This document shows, piece after piece, positions 1 to 8,582 of a stretch of 64,000 nucleotides of DNA. The stretch comes from Alloalcanivorax gelatiniphagus (GTDB taxonomy: Bacteria > Pseudomonadota > Gammaproteobacteria > Pseudomonadales > Alcanivoracaceae), in the NCBI RefSeq assembly GCF_005938655.1, contig NZ_VCQT01000046.1, positions 1-64,000 of the forward strand, written 5' to 3'. The notes under the pieces were generated by a model, which saw nothing but the letters and a program-made list of their open reading frames with translations, had not been told where the DNA came from and searched no databases. Each line of letters begins with the position of its first letter. The stretch's first letter is position 1. The translations under genes and the position numbers were made by a program.

Positions 1-28
1 TAGGAGAGACGGTATCTACAGCGATCCC

Positions 29-50
29 GAAGGCACCCACGCAGATCCGC
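29..50 (+). repeat. 22-nt dispersed repeat, copy 1
   Basis: The 22 bases starting GAAGGCACCCACGC match a second copy at 18183-18204 at 20 of 22 positions. Both copies lie 13 bases after a CTACA, and both follow sequence resembling a REP end (here a degraded TAGGAG...GCGATC at 1-26). No function is recognised. The first 146 bases of the window hold no supported gene. Confidence 0.5.
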
Positions 51-146
51 ACCCCCGATGGAAAGACCGGCCTCTGTTGACCCGCAACATTCGTTTCGGG
101 ATGCCGTTGCATTACAGTAGACGCATCACGATAACGGGGACTTTCC

Positions 147-641
147 ATGTGGCGGGATCACTACGCGCATCTGGCGCGCTACAACCATTGGCAGAACGGC
201 CAGATGCTGGCCGCCTGCGCCACCCTCGACGACGATGAGCGCAAGGCGGACCGGGGGCTGTTTTTCCATTCCATCCACGGCACCCTGAACCATCTGCTGC
301 TCACCGACCGCCTGTGGCTGGGCCGCTTCACCGGCCAGCCGTTCCCGGTGCAAAGCCTGGCCCAGGAGTTGTACAGCGACTTCCCCATTCTGAGCCAGGA
401 ACGGCAGCGCACCGACCAGGATCTGGCCGACTACGTGGCCACCCTGTCGGAGCCGGCTCTGGACGGCGACCTGGCCTATCTGACCTCCACCGGGTCGCCG
501 CGCACCCTGCCCCTGCGCCTGTGCCTGACCCATCTGTTCAATCATCAGACCCACCACCGTGGCCAGCTCACCGCCGCGCTCGGCCAGTTGGGCCGGGATT
601 TCGGCACCACGGATCTGATTTTCATGCCCGCCGAAGCCTGA
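147..641 (+). CDS. DinB-like four-helix metalloprotein
   Basis: A 164-residue protein of the DinB/DUF664 superfamily. These are four-helix bundles that bind a divalent metal through three histidines, and some act as thiol-dependent transferases; the substrate here is unknown. Visible candidates are the histidines at 41-48 (HSIHGTLNH) and a histidine-rich NHQTHHRG near residue 135, in the usual order. The ATG at 147 follows a weak purine-rich site (AACGGGGAC). The stop overlaps the spacer before the antiporter, whose ATG is 3 bases downstream, so the two are probably cotranscribed. The name refers to the Bacillus dinB family and not to DNA polymerase IV, which is at 43288. Confidence 0.85.
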   Translation: MWRDHYAHLARYNHWQNGQMLAACATLDDDERKADRGLFFHSIHGTLNHLLLTDRLWLGRFTGQPFPVQSLAQELYSDFPILSQERQRTDQDLADYVATLSEPALDGDLAYLTSTGSPRTLPLRLCLTHLFNHQTHHRGQLTAALGQLGRDFGTTDLIFMPAEA

Positions 642-643
642 CC

Positions 644-2602
644 ATGCACGATTCCCTGACCCTGGTAGTGATCCTTCTGACCACGGCGGTGTGCGCCGTG
701 GTGGTGTTCCGTCGCCTGCATCTGCCTCCCATCCTCGCCTACCTGGGCGCCGGCGTGCTGGCCGGCCCCGGCGGCTTCGGCTGGGTGGGCGATACCGCCG
801 GCATGCAGCACCTGGCCGAGTTCGGCATCGTCTTTCTGTTGTTCTCGCTGGGTCTGGAGTTTTCCATTCCCCGGCTGCTGGCACTGCGCCGCGTGGTGTT
901 CGGCGCCGGGCCGCTGCAGGTGCTGCTCACCGCCTTGCCGATCATCGGCCTGCTGTGGTGGCTGGCACCGACGCCGGCGGTGGCGCTGATCGGCGGCGCC
1001 GCCTTCGCGCTCTCCTCCACCGCCATGGTGATCCGCGACCTGATCACCCGGGGCGCGGTGAACACCGGCTACGGGCGCGCCGCCACCGGCGTGCTGCTGT
1101 TCCAGGACCTGGCGGCGGTGATCATGCTGGTGCTGCTGCCGGTGCTGGCCGACCCGGGCGCCGGCAATCCGCTGGCCACCGCCGCCGCCACCCTGGGCAA
1201 GGCGGTGGTGCTGTTCGCCGGCATCTATGTGATCGGCAAATGGGTGCTGCCCCGGGCCCTGGAGGAAACCGGCCGCGCCCGCTCCGACGAAGTGTTCGTG
1301 ATGACCGCCCTGCTGCTGGCGCTGCTGGCCGCCTGGGTCACCCATGCCCTGGGCCTGTCCATGGCGCTGGGCGCCTTCCTGGCCGGCATGATGCTGGGGG
1401 AGAGCCATTTCCGGCATCAGATCGAAGCCGATATCCGGCCGTTCCGGGACCTGCTGCTGGGGCTGTTCTTCATGGGCGTGGGGATGCTGGTGTCGCCGGC
1501 CCTGTTCCTGGACTACTGGCCCTGGATCCTGGTCGGCGCCAGCCTGCTGCTGGTGCTGAAAATGGCGGTGGTCACCGGGGTGCTGCGGCTGCTCGGCGAG
1601 CGCCGGGAAACCGCCCTGCGCAGCGGCATCCTGCTGGCCCAGGGCGGCGAATTCGGCTTCGTGCTGGTGGCCCTGGCGGTCACCCATGGCCTGGTCAGCA
1701 ATGAACAGGCCGGGGTGCTGGTGTCGATCACCGTGCTGACCATGGCGGTCACCCCGGCGCTGCTGGAACACAGCGGCGGCCTGACCCGCCGCCTGCTGCG
1801 GCAATGGGAGCAGGAACCGGACACCCCGGCGGTGGACGAGGCCACCACCGGCCATGTGCTGCTGTGTGGCTACGGCCGGGTGGGCCAGAACCTGATGCGC
1901 TATCTGCACCGCTTCCACCACCAGGCGGTGGCCATCGACACCGACCTGGTGCGCATCCAGGAAGCCAGCCAGGCCGGCGAGCATATTCTTTATGGCGACG
2001 CCACCCGCAAGGAGATTCTGGAGCGGGCCGGCATCCATCGCGCCAGCCTGCTGGTGGTGACCTTCGACGATCCGCGCCAGGCGGAACGCATTCTGCACAC
2101 CGCCCACCAACTGTGCCCGGACCTGCGCGTGCTGGTGCGCACCCGGGACGATGCCCACCTGGACGAGCTGCTGGCCGCCGGCGCCGCCGAGGTGGTGCCG
2201 GAGGTGCTGGAGGCGTCACTTATGCTGGTGGCCCACGCCCTGATGATGCTGGAGACGCCGTTCGGCAAAGTGCTGGCGATGCTGCGCCAGAGCCGCCGGG
2301 AGCGCTACAAGCTGCTGCGCGGCTACTACCACGGCGAGTCGCTGCCCACCGCCGACCGGGCCGGCAACCCCTACCGCCTGTTGCACGCGGTCACCGTGCA
2401 CGGCCAGGCCGCCGCCATCGGCAAACGCCTGGGTGACCTGGAACTGGCCGGCGGCAAGGTTGAGGTGCAGTCCCTGCGCCGCGAGGACCGCACCCTGCCG
2501 CACCCGGACGGCGATACGGTGTTGCTCGACGGCGACATTCTGATTCTCTACGGGGCGCTGGAAGCGGTGGAAGCGGCGGAGGAACAGCTGCTCGGGGGGT
2601 AA
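644..2602 (+). CDS. KefB/YbaL-type monovalent cation:proton antiporter with TrkA domains
   Basis: A 652-residue integral membrane protein of the CPA2 family. Residues ~1-385 are hydrophobic with about 12 segments. A Rossmann-type TrkA-N domain follows (LLCGYGRVGQN near residue 408), then a C-terminal TrkA-C-like domain. Proteins of this layout exchange K+ or Na+ for H+ at the inner membrane, gated by a nucleotide or glutathione ligand at TrkA-N. The frame is open further upstream, but the ATG at 644 starts the first membrane helix (MHDSLTLVVILLTT) and lies 3 bases after the DinB-like stop. No KefF/KefG-like partner is adjacent, so glutathione gating is not established. A REP pair follows the stop directly. 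Confidence 0.9.
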   Translation: MHDSLTLVVILLTTAVCAVVVFRRLHLPPILAYLGAGVLAGPGGFGWVGDTAGMQHLAEFGIVFLLFSLGLEFSIPRLLALRRVVFGAGPLQVLLTALPIIGLLWWLAPTPAVALIGGAAFALSSTAMVIRDLITRGAVNTGYGRAATGVLLFQDLAAVIMLVLLPVLADPGAGNPLATAAATLGKAVVLFAGIYVIGKWVLPRALEETGRARSDEVFVMTALLLALLAAWVTHALGLSMALGAFLAGMMLGESHFRHQIEADIRPFRDLLLGLFFMGVGMLVSPALFLDYWPWILVGASLLLVLKMAVVTGVLRLLGERRETALRSGILLAQGGEFGFVLVALAVTHGLVSNEQAGVLVSITVLTMAVTPALLEHSGGLTRRLLRQWEQEPDTPAVDEATTGHVLLCGYGRVGQNLMRYLHRFHHQAVAIDTDLVRIQEASQAGEHILYGDATRKEILERAGIHRASLLVVTFDDPRQAERILHTAHQLCPDLRVLVRTRDDAHLDELLAAGAAEVVPEVLEASLMLVAHALMMLETPFGKVLAMLRQSRRERYKLLRGYYHGESLPTADRAGNPYRLLHAVTVHGQAAAIGKRLGDLELAGGKVEVQSLRREDRTLPHPDGDTVLLDGDILILYGALEAVEAAEEQLLGG

Positions 2603-2607
2603 CTTGC

Positions 2608-2664
2608 ATCGCGACTGAAGTCGCTCCTACAGGGTAGCGATGTAGGAGCGACTTCAGTCGCGAT
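2608..2664. repeat. REP inverted pair (REPIN-like)
   Basis: Two 23-nt REP units face each other, 2608-2630 and 2642-2664, as the GACTTCAGTC variant of the core. They sit between the convergent antiporter and AraC genes. The right-hand unit contains the AraC stop codon in frame (CGC GAC TGA read on the minus strand). Confidence 0.9.
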
Positions 2665-3679
2665 AACGCCCCCCCATACCCGCCTCCGAAGCGGCCCTCC
2701 GCGCTCGCGCCGGGGTGCGCCCGGTCCACTGGCGGTACGCCCGGCTGAAGGCGCTGTGCTCCGAGTACCCCAACAGCAGGGCGATCTCCCCCAGGGTCAG
2801 GGACCGGTCCGCCAGGTACTGGCCGGCCAGCTGTTCCCGGGTGCGGTCCAGCAAGGTGCGCCAGTTGAGCCGCCGCTGTTGCAGCCGCCGTTGCAGGGTG
2901 CGCACCGACATATGCAGCCGCGCCGCCACCCGCTTCAGGCTCACCTGCCCGTCCGGCAACAGCGCCACCATGGCCTGCTGCAGGGCGCGGTCGAAGCCGT
3001 CGGACTCCGGCAGCGCCCTTAGCAGCGCCCGGGCCTGGCGGTCCAGCAGCGCCCGGGAGCCGGTATCGCTGCGCGGCAGGCTCAGCTCCAGGAAGGCGAG
3101 CGGAAACGACACACTGGTGTGCTCGGCGTCAAAGGTCACCGGGCAGCCAAAGAAATCCTGGTAGGCGCGCCGCCCGGCGGCCTCCGGCGCGGCGAACACG
3201 AAACTCACCCGGGCCGGCGCCAGCCGCTGTTGCAGCAGGTGGCGCAGAAAGGTGACCAGGGCGGCGATGGCGACACTGTCCGCCAGCGCCCCGGTGGACA
3301 CCGAGGCCGGCCAGCGCACCGTCATGCGCTCCCGGTCGGCCACCACCTCCACCAGATCGCGGCCATAGAACAGGCTCTCGTAGCGCTGGTAGGCCAGCAT
3401 CGCCTCGCCCAGGGTCTGGCAGGTCAGGGTCAGGTAGCCCAGCACCCCCACATGGCGGGGCCGCGCCAGGGCGCCGATCTCCAGGCCCGGCGCCGCCCGC
3501 CCCGGGCGCAACGCCACCGCCCGGGCCAGCAGTTCCCGCCACAGCGGCAGCGCCACGATGTCCGCCGGCCCACGGCTGTCGAGAATCTCGCGCAGCTCCG
3601 GCGCCGGCAGGTTTTCCTTGTCCAGCCAGTCGGTGAGCAACTGCACCCAGGCCCCGGTAACGCGCATGGCCGTGGCCAT
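2654..3679 (-). CDS. AraC-family regulator with arabinose-binding-like N-domain (OruR type)
   Basis: A 341-residue regulator. Residues ~15-200 match the AraC N-terminal ligand-binding type of OruR/ArgR-like regulators (GYLTLTCQTLGEAMLAYQRY). The C-terminal ~100 residues carry the double helix-turn-helix (LHMSVRTLQRRL; GYSEHSAFSRAYRQWTG). The ATG at 3679 follows a clear AGGGGAAG site; an upstream TTG extends the frame by 20 residues with no site. It is divergent from the sterol desaturase-like gene, its likely target. The last three codons and the stop (RD-TGA) lie inside a REP unit, so the C-terminus has been reset by the repeat. The effector is unknown. Confidence 0.88.
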   Translation of the reverse strand: MATAMRVTGAWVQLLTDWLDKENLPAPELREILDSRGPADIVALPLWRELLARAVALRPGRAAPGLEIGALARPRHVGVLGYLTLTCQTLGEAMLAYQRYESLFYGRDLVEVVADRERMTVRWPASVSTGALADSVAIAALVTFLRHLLQQRLAPARVSFVFAAPEAAGRRAYQDFFGCPVTFDAEHTSVSFPLAFLELSLPRSDTGSRALLDRQARALLRALPESDGFDRALQQAMVALLPDGQVSLKRVAARLHMSVRTLQRRLQQRRLNWRTLLDRTREQLAGQYLADRSLTLGEIALLLGYSEHSAFSRAYRQWTGRTPARARRAASEAGMGGRYRD

Positions 3680-3691
3680 GGTCTTCCCCTG

Positions 3692-3739
3692 TTTGACGAC
3701 GATGGCGTGAATTGTCAAAAACACGGCACCTTTCGTCAA
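3692..3739. promoter_or_regulatory. GTCAA motifs in the divergent AraC/desaturase promoter region
   Basis: TTTGAC at 3692-3697 and GTCAAA at 3714-3719 form an inverted pair. A further GTCAA is at 3735-3739. AraC regulators of this type often use short spaced repeats in divergent promoters, so these are operator candidates by position only. Confidence 0.3.
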
Positions 3740-3813
3740 TACCGGCGGCGCCGGCCAGGGTCACAATGGTGGCCATCCTCACAGCTACCGCCTGCAACAG
3801 GGAGGCCCGGGTC

Positions 3814-4740
3814 ATGGCCCTGATGGAAATGTTCCGCGATGTCTGGCGCGACAGTGGTCTGGACGGGCTCTGGCAGACGCTGGCGCCCTGGCTGGCCCTG
3901 GACGAACGGCAGTTGATCTTCGTCGTCGCCACGCCGGTGTTTATCGGCGTGTTCCTGTGGGAGTACCTGAGAATCCGCCATGACCCGGCGCGGGTGGACC
4001 CGCGGGAGTCACTGCGCAATTTCCTGCTCGGCGCCGGCTACCAGACCACCGAGCTGCTGTTCGCCGGGCTGTTGTCCTTTCCGGTGTTCGCCTTCGCCTA
4101 TCACCACCGGCTGCTGGAGATTCCCCTGAACTGGGCCACCGGCGCCCTGCTCTGGGTGCTCACGGATTTCTGTTTCTACTGGTTCCACCGGGGCTCCCAC
4201 CGGGTGCGCTGGTTGTGGGCCGCCCACGTCACCCACCACTCCTCGGAGCGGATGAACTTCTCCACCGCCATGCGCCAGAACGCCACCAATATCTTCAACG
4301 GCGGCTGGCTGGTGTATGTGCCGCTGGCGTGGATCGGCTTTAATCCGGTGTGGATCGGGGTTTGCTATGCCCTGTCCCTGGTCTACCAGTTCTTTATCCA
4401 CACCACCCTGGTGGGCCGGCTGCACCCGTGGGTGGAATGGGTGTTCAACACCCCCAGCCACCACCGGGTCCATCATGCCCGCAACCCGGACTATATCGAC
4501 CGCAACTACGGCGGCGTCTTTATCGTCTTCGACCGGCTGTTCGGCACCTTCACCGGCGAGCGGGACGACCAGCCGGTGGAGTACGGCATCACCCGGCCGG
4601 TGTACAGCCGCAGCCTGATCGTCAACTGGTGCCACGAGTACCGGGATATGTTCCGCGACATGGCCCGGGGCGGGCCGGCGGGTCAGCGGCTCAAGCATCT
4701 GTGGAAGCCGCCGGAGTGGCGCCGGGACCGGCGGCGCTGA
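3814..4740 (+). CDS. Sterol desaturase / fatty acid hydroxylase family membrane protein
   Basis: A 308-residue di-iron membrane oxygenase of the FA_hydroxylase superfamily. Four histidine clusters are visible: HRGSH near 130, HVTHH near 142, a short one near 230, and HHRVHHARN near 225-235. Transmembrane segments lie at ~30-50, 70-95, 105-125 and 165-200. Such enzymes hydroxylate or desaturate lipid chains or sterol-like substrates using O2; the substrate is not evident. The ATG at 3814 has GGAGG 8 bases upstream; the frame is open to 3712, but that extension lacks a site and overlaps the regulatory region. It is divergently paired with the AraC regulator. Confidence 0.85.
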   Translation: MALMEMFRDVWRDSGLDGLWQTLAPWLALDERQLIFVVATPVFIGVFLWEYLRIRHDPARVDPRESLRNFLLGAGYQTTELLFAGLLSFPVFAFAYHHRLLEIPLNWATGALLWVLTDFCFYWFHRGSHRVRWLWAAHVTHHSSERMNFSTAMRQNATNIFNGGWLVYVPLAWIGFNPVWIGVCYALSLVYQFFIHTTLVGRLHPWVEWVFNTPSHHRVHHARNPDYIDRNYGGVFIVFDRLFGTFTGERDDQPVEYGITRPVYSRSLIVNWCHEYRDMFRDMARGGPAGQRLKHLWKPPEWRRDRRR

Positions 4741-4789
4741 CCGGTTACAAAACAAAACCAAACAAAACATATACCCCCCACCGCCCCTG

Positions 4790-4812
4790 AAACGCCCGGC
4801 CCACGGGCGTTT
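4790..4812 (+). terminator. Hairpin terminator candidate after sterol desaturase gene
   Basis: Perfect 9-bp arms AAACGCCCG and CGGGCGTTT flank a 5-base loop, 50 bases after the stop. The T run is short (TTT within the arm), so termination may be weak. The preceding 4741-4789 is A/C-rich with no gene. Confidence 0.5.
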
Positions 4813-4929
4813 GCCGCCGTTGCAAAACAACGCCGGCCATCGCCCGCCCGGGGCGCCACGGGAAACTGTCATATTCGAATCATCGCCGCACCGTAGCTTG
4901 CCGCCTGATTTTCCCTATCGAGGCAGGTC

Positions 4930-6669
4930 ATGAAACGACGCGAATTCCTCAGCCGCTCCGCCACCACCGGGCTGTCCCTGGGGGTCCTGTCCGCCTGCGG
5001 AGGCGGCGGCTCCAGCAGCCCGGACGGAGGCAAGCCCGGCACCGACAATCCAGGCACCGGCAACCCGGGCCAGCCCGGGCCCACGCCGAACACCCCGGAG
5101 ATGCCACCCTATGGCGGCCCGGACCCGTTCCAGCACGGCGTCGCCAGCGGCGACCCGCTGGCCAACCAGGTGATTCTCTGGACCCGCCTCACCGCCGCCG
5201 GCCTGGACGAAATCCCGGTGATCGTGGAGGTGGCCCGGGACGCGGACTTTGCCACCCTGGTCTATCAAGGGGTGGGCTACGCCCGTTCCCAGAACGATTT
5301 CACCGTCAAGCTGGACCCGCTGCTGCCGGACCCGGAAACCACCTATTTTTACCGCTTCCGCAGCCTGGGGTTCACCAGCCCGGTGGGGCGCACCCGCACC
5401 GCCCCGGCCCCCGGCGCCCAAGTCGACCATCTGCGCCTGGCGGTGGTGTCCTGCTCCAACCTGCCCTACGGCTGGTTCAACGCCTACGCCCGGGTGGCCC
5501 GCCGCGCCGATCTGGACGCGGTGCTGCACCTGGGCGACTACATCTACGAATACGCCCAGGGCGAGTACAACGACCCGGACCTGGCCGGCCCGCGGCCGGT
5601 GGACCCGCCCCACGAAATCATCACCCTGGACGACTACCGTCGCCGCTATGCCTGCTATCGCCGGGACCCGGACCTGCAAGAGTGCCACCGCCAGCATCCC
5701 TTTATCTGCGTGTGGGACGACCACGAGATCGCCAACGACGCCTGGATGGATGGCGCCGAAAACCATAACGAAGGCGAAGGGGATTTCGCCGACCGCAAGC
5801 GGGCGGCGGTGCGCGCCTATTACGAATGGATGCCGATCCGCATGGGCTTCCCGGACCGGGATATGCGCATCTACCGGCGCTTCGACTACGGCGACCTGCT
5901 CACCCTGGTGATGCTCGACACCCGCCTGATCGGCCGCGACCAGCAGGTGGACAGCCCCTCCGAGGCCCGCGACCGCAACCGCCAGCTGCTCGGCCAGGAC
6001 CAGCGCCAATGGCTGTTCGAACAATTGGAATATTCCCGGGGCCGGGGCGCCCGCTGGCATGTGATCGGCCAGCAGGTGATGCTGTCGCCGCTGACCCTGG
6101 GCACCCTGCCGGACACGCCCAACTGGGACCTGGGCGGCGGCGCCCAGCTCAACTACGACCAGTGGGACGGCTACCAAACCAGTCGCCGCGCCCTGCTCGG
6201 CCGCATCGAAGCCATGGCCCTGGACAACACCGTGGTGCTCACCGGCGACATTCACAGTTCCTGGGCCATGGACGTGAGCGCCGACCCGGGCAACCCCCTG
6301 GTCTACAACCGCTTCACCGGCCAGGGTTCCCTGGCGGTGGAGTTCGTGACCCCGGCGGTGACCTCGCCGGCGGCGCCCAGCAAGGCACTCTCCGATCTGG
6401 CCCGCGCCGCCCTGGTGCCGCTTAACCCCCATCTGAAATGGGTGGATCTGTTCCACCGTGGCTATCTGGTGCTGGACCTGACCGCCGAGCACTGCAAGGC
6501 GGACTGGTTCCACCTCAACACCGTCAGCGAACCGGACGACAGTGAGTTCTTCGCCCGCTCCTACCTGACCCGCGATGGCCAGAACCATGTGGAGCGGGCT
6601 TCCCAGCCCAGCGCCCCGAAAACCGCCGCGCCGCCGTTGGCGCCCGCAACGCAAGGAATCAAGCCATGA
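4930..6669 (+). CDS. phoD: PhoD-like alkaline phosphatase, Tat-exported lipoprotein
   Basis: A 579-residue phosphatase/phosphodiesterase of the PhoD family. The N-terminus has a twin-arginine motif (MKRREFL) and a lipobox (LSAC, Cys ~22), followed by a Gly/Pro/Ser linker to residue ~58. The PhoD N-domain (~60-160) precedes the metallophosphatase core, with HLGDYIYEY near 200, WDDHE near 262 and LTGDIHSSW near 438. PhoD enzymes use Ca/Fe to hydrolyse phosphomono- or diesters outside the cytoplasmic membrane. The stop overlaps the next ATG by 4 bases (ATGA), indicating translational coupling with a second phosphatase. No Pho box was identified. Confidence 0.9.
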   Translation: MKRREFLSRSATTGLSLGVLSACGGGGSSSPDGGKPGTDNPGTGNPGQPGPTPNTPEMPPYGGPDPFQHGVASGDPLANQVILWTRLTAAGLDEIPVIVEVARDADFATLVYQGVGYARSQNDFTVKLDPLLPDPETTYFYRFRSLGFTSPVGRTRTAPAPGAQVDHLRLAVVSCSNLPYGWFNAYARVARRADLDAVLHLGDYIYEYAQGEYNDPDLAGPRPVDPPHEIITLDDYRRRYACYRRDPDLQECHRQHPFICVWDDHEIANDAWMDGAENHNEGEGDFADRKRAAVRAYYEWMPIRMGFPDRDMRIYRRFDYGDLLTLVMLDTRLIGRDQQVDSPSEARDRNRQLLGQDQRQWLFEQLEYSRGRGARWHVIGQQVMLSPLTLGTLPDTPNWDLGGGAQLNYDQWDGYQTSRRALLGRIEAMALDNTVVLTGDIHSSWAMDVSADPGNPLVYNRFTGQGSLAVEFVTPAVTSPAAPSKALSDLARAALVPLNPHLKWVDLFHRGYLVLDLTAEHCKADWFHLNTVSEPDDSEFFARSYLTRDGQNHVERASQPSAPKTAAPPLAPATQGIKP

Positions 6670-7820
6670 GCCTGAAACGACGTGACTTCATTCGTAACCT
6701 GTTGATCGGCGGCGCCAGCGTACCGGTGCTGAGCGCCTGCGGGGGCGGCGGTGGCGGTGGCGGTGGCGACCAGGCCGCCACGCCCGGCCAGGGCGGCCAG
6801 GAAACCGGCAACACCCCGGACACCCCGGAGGCGCCCCGGACCCTGCGTTTTATCGCCGTCGGCGACACCGGCAGCGGCGGCCAGGGCCAGTACCAGGTGG
6901 CCGCCGCCATGGAAGCGGTGGTGGCCGAGCGCGGCTGCGACCTGGTGCTGATCACCGGCGACAACATCTATGAAGCCGGCGTCACCGCCGTGGACGACCC
7001 CCAGTTTCTGGAGAAATTCGAATACCCCTACCAGAACCTGGACCTGCCGTTCTTTCTCTGCCTGGGCAACCACGATTGCGCCAGCACCGTGTTCGGCGGC
7101 GGCTCGGACAACCAGCGCGGCGATTACCAGGTGATGTACCACTACAGCCGCGACCGCTATTCCAATAAGTGGCACATGCCGGCGCGGTTCTACAGCCAGG
7201 CCTTCGATACCTCCCGGGACACGCCTTTCCTGGAACTGTTCGTGGTGGATTCCAACCCGCTCACCAGCTTCTATCTGGACCGGGACGAGAACTTCAACTG
7301 GGCCAACTACGGCTACCCGCAACAGACCTGGATGAAGCGCGCCGTGGGCAAAAGCCAGGCCCACTGGAAAATCGCCATGACCCATGTGCCCTACCGCTCC
7401 AACGGCAAACACGGCAACGCCGGCGACCTGGACGCCCACCTGCGCTGGATGTTCAACAACCCGGACGCGGACGGCCTGCGCTACAAAGCGTTTCTGGAAG
7501 AATGCTTCGCCGACCGCGCCGACCTGCTGCTCACCGGCCACGACCATTCCCTGCAATGGCTGCAACCGGCCCAGGCCATGGGCCGCACCGAACTGATGGT
7601 GTCCGGCGCCGGCGCCAAGACCGACGACTTCAAGGACGCCAGCCGTAATCCGGTGCGCTACCAGAACGACAGCGAGTACGGTTTTGTCTGGGTGGAACTG
7701 AACGAGGACAGCATGACCACGGTGTTCTATCAGGTCTCCCCGGAGGACGGCAGCTTGCGCATCGGCCACCAGGAAACCCGCGCCAAGCCGGTCACCGCCC
7801 GGGTTTTGGAACCGGCCTGA
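6666..7820 (+). CDS. Purple acid phosphatase-like metallophosphoesterase, Tat lipoprotein
   Basis: A 384-residue protein. It begins MSLKRRDFIRN, a Tat signal, with lipobox LSAC (Cys ~25) and a run of nine glycines, then a TP-rich linker. The metallophosphoesterase core follows with all expected motifs in order: AVGDTGSGG (~62), TGDNIYEAG (~98), LGNHDC (~135), THVPYRSNGKH (~240) and LTGHDHSL (~290). Length and motifs fit the tartrate-resistant acid phosphatase type. It is translationally coupled to the PhoD-like gene and shares its signal and linker style, so both probably work on organic phosphate at the same membrane face. The downstream gene is convergent. Confidence 0.87.
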   Translation: MSLKRRDFIRNLLIGGASVPVLSACGGGGGGGGGDQAATPGQGGQETGNTPDTPEAPRTLRFIAVGDTGSGGQGQYQVAAAMEAVVAERGCDLVLITGDNIYEAGVTAVDDPQFLEKFEYPYQNLDLPFFLCLGNHDCASTVFGGGSDNQRGDYQVMYHYSRDRYSNKWHMPARFYSQAFDTSRDTPFLELFVVDSNPLTSFYLDRDENFNWANYGYPQQTWMKRAVGKSQAHWKIAMTHVPYRSNGKHGNAGDLDAHLRWMFNNPDADGLRYKAFLEECFADRADLLLTGHDHSLQWLQPAQAMGRTELMVSGAGAKTDDFKDASRNPVRYQNDSEYGFVWVELNEDSMTTVFYQVSPEDGSLRIGHQETRAKPVTARVLEPA

Positions 7821-7838
7821 GCGGCGGGCCGGTTCACA

Positions 7839-8579
7839 CTACTTGCCAGGCGTGCTGGCGGCCTTGCGCTTGGCCCGCAGGCGCAGGTTGAGCATCTCCA
7901 CGCCGAAGCTGAACGCCATGGCGAAATAGATGTAGCCCTTGGGAATGTGGAATTCCAGACCGTCGGCCACCAGCGCCGTGCCCACCAGCACCAGGAACGA
8001 CAGCGCCAGCATCTTCAGGGTCGGGTGCTCGGTGATAAAGCGTCCGATGGCGTTGGCGAACACCATCATGAAGCCCACCGCGATCACCACCGCGATCACC
8101 ATCACTTCCAGATGGTTGGCCATGCCCACGGCGGTGATCACCGAATCCAGCGAGAACACCACGTCGAGCAGCGCGATCTGAATCAGGATGCCCGCGAACG
8201 AAGCCCCGGCCTTGGGCTTGGCCAGTTGCGGCTCGTCATCGGCGTCCTCGATGGAATGGTGGATCTCCAGCACCGACTTGGCGAGCAGGAACAGGCCGCC
8301 CAGGATCAGCACCAGATCACGGCCGGAAATGCCCTGATTGAGCACGGTGAACAAATCGGCGGTGAGCTGTGTCAGCCAGGCCAGCGACGCCAGCAACAGC
8401 AGCCGCATCACCATGGCCATGGACAGACCGATAAAACGGGCCTTGGGTCGCTGCTTCTCCGGCAGCCGGTCCACCAGGATCGACATGAAAATAATGTTGT
8501 CGATGCCCAGCACGATCTCCAGGGCGGTCAGGGTGGCCAGGGCGATCCAGGCCTCCGGCGAGGTGATCCATTCCAGCAT
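7839..8579 (-). CDS. TerC family integral membrane protein
   Basis: A 246-residue protein with about seven membrane segments. It carries the TerC hallmark acidic motif near the N-terminus (ALEIVLGIDNIIF, ~20-32) and a second intramembrane acidic site (LLDVVFSLDSVITAVG, ~135). TerC proteins act in metal (notably Mn2+) export and tellurite or envelope stress; the ion moved here is not shown. It starts 3 bases after the stop of the larger PH-domain gene and is probably the last gene of that operon. Confidence 0.9.
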   Translation of the reverse strand: MLEWITSPEAWIALATLTALEIVLGIDNIIFMSILVDRLPEKQRPKARFIGLSMAMVMRLLLLASLAWLTQLTADLFTVLNQGISGRDLVLILGGLFLLAKSVLEIHHSIEDADDEPQLAKPKAGASFAGILIQIALLDVVFSLDSVITAVGMANHLEVMVIAVVIAVGFMMVFANAIGRFITEHPTLKMLALSFLVLVGTALVADGLEFHIPKGYIYFAMAFSFGVEMLNLRLRAKRKAASTPGK

Positions 8580-8582
8580 GAC

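Noticed and set aside
545-2158. A 537-codon Gln/His-rich frame antisense to the antiporter gene
   Set aside because: Composition typical of reverse-strand GC-rich membrane genes; the forward gene has intact KefB/TrkA motifs.
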